Source of the DNA: Christensenella sp034926635
GTDB taxonomy: Bacteria > Bacillota > Clostridia > Christensenellales > Christensenellaceae
Assembly: GCA_034926635.1 (NCBI GenBank)
Contig: JAYFQX010000035.1
Location: 1-29,870, forward strand
Length of the DNA stretch: 29,870 nucleotides
Direction: 5' to 3'
The notes under the pieces are model-generated. The model had not been told where the DNA came from, did no database searches, and was given only the letters and a program-made list of their open reading frames with translations. The number at the start of each line of letters is the position of its first letter. Position 1 is the first letter of the stretch. Position numbers and translations under genes: made by a program. Below, one piece after another: positions 29,767 through 29,870 of the stretch.

Positions 29767-29870
29767 ATGGCGAAGCTGACGATTTATGAGGACACATGCA
29801 AAGGGTGCGGTTTGTGCATAGCGGCATGTCCGAAAAGCTTATTGGCGATCGATAAAACGCATTTGAACGC
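29767..29870 (+). CDS. 4Fe-4S ferredoxin, delta-type subunit of a 2-oxoacid oxidoreductase (partial)
   Basis: The first 34 codons of a gene that runs off the right edge. It starts MAKLTIYEDTCKGCGLC and contains CxxCxxCxxxCP, the first [4Fe-4S] ligand set. The sequence closely resembles the small ferredoxin subunit of 2-oxoisovalerate/2-oxoglutarate:ferredoxin oxidoreductases, whose alpha and beta genes would lie just outside. A strong GAGGAGAAGAA site precedes the ATG. An in-frame ATG at 29680 would add 29 residues but has no ribosome binding site. Confidence 0.85.
   Translation, partial: MAKLTIYEDTCKGCGLCIAACPKSLLAIDKTHLN

Noticed and set aside
29680..29767. A 29-residue N-terminal extension of the ferredoxin
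   Set aside because: The frame is open from an ATG at 29680, but there is no ribosome binding site and the start at 29767 has an excellent one and fits the family start.

Overview
The window looks like chromosomal DNA of an anaerobic Gram-positive bacterium of the class Clostridia. The reasons are the families present (DUF951, CdaA with a YbbR protein, a PP2C phosphatase of the SpoIIE type, GGGtGRT protein with a NifU-like partner, and a ferredoxin gene that looks like the start of a 2-oxoacid:ferredoxin oxidoreductase cluster), strong AGGAGG-type ribosome binding sites, and many TTGACA-17-TATAAT promoters. I see no rRNA, tRNA, CRISPR array, insertion sequence or phage gene. Species cannot be named from the sequence alone.

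Left part (1-4600): a leftward DUF951-lepB pair, then rightward corA, murA and a cysteine-rich DUF3795 protein. corA is preceded by a 24-codon leader ORF with a near-perfect Shine-Dalgarno sequence. Directly after its stop codon, a 10-bp hairpin buries the corA ribosome binding site. I consider this the most interesting regulatory element in the window.

Region 4600-11300: a leftward MFS exporter stands opposite a rightward PadR-HAAS-DUF4097 cassette, with a clear operator palindrome over the PadR promoter. Next come an HxxxDG acyltransferase overlapping a zinc-ribbon membrane protein (DUF6320 type), and a pirin.

Region 11300-20050: a TetR regulator and a cation:proton antiporter form a leftward operon with a perfect inverted-repeat operator. 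A GGGtGRT/NifU-like pair is divergent from a complete four-gene 2-oxoacid dehydrogenase complex. In this complex the E2 subunit has no lipoyl domain and two subunit-binding domains, while the only visible lipoyl domain is fused to E3.

Region 20050-24990 (mostly leftward): thioredoxin, a GtrA membrane protein fused to a degenerate glycosyltransferase domain, a small rightward membrane-anchored protein, a large double-domain GT2 glycosyltransferase, and two small overlapping membrane/zinc-ribbon genes.

Right end (25080-29870): an apparent operon of a WYL-like mini-protein, a small acidic protein, a PAS-PP2C phosphatase, the diadenylate cyclase CdaA and a YbbR protein links a phosphatase signal module with c-di-AMP synthesis. 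It is followed by a ParA/CobQ-like ATPase and the first 34 codons of a ferredoxin that runs off the window.
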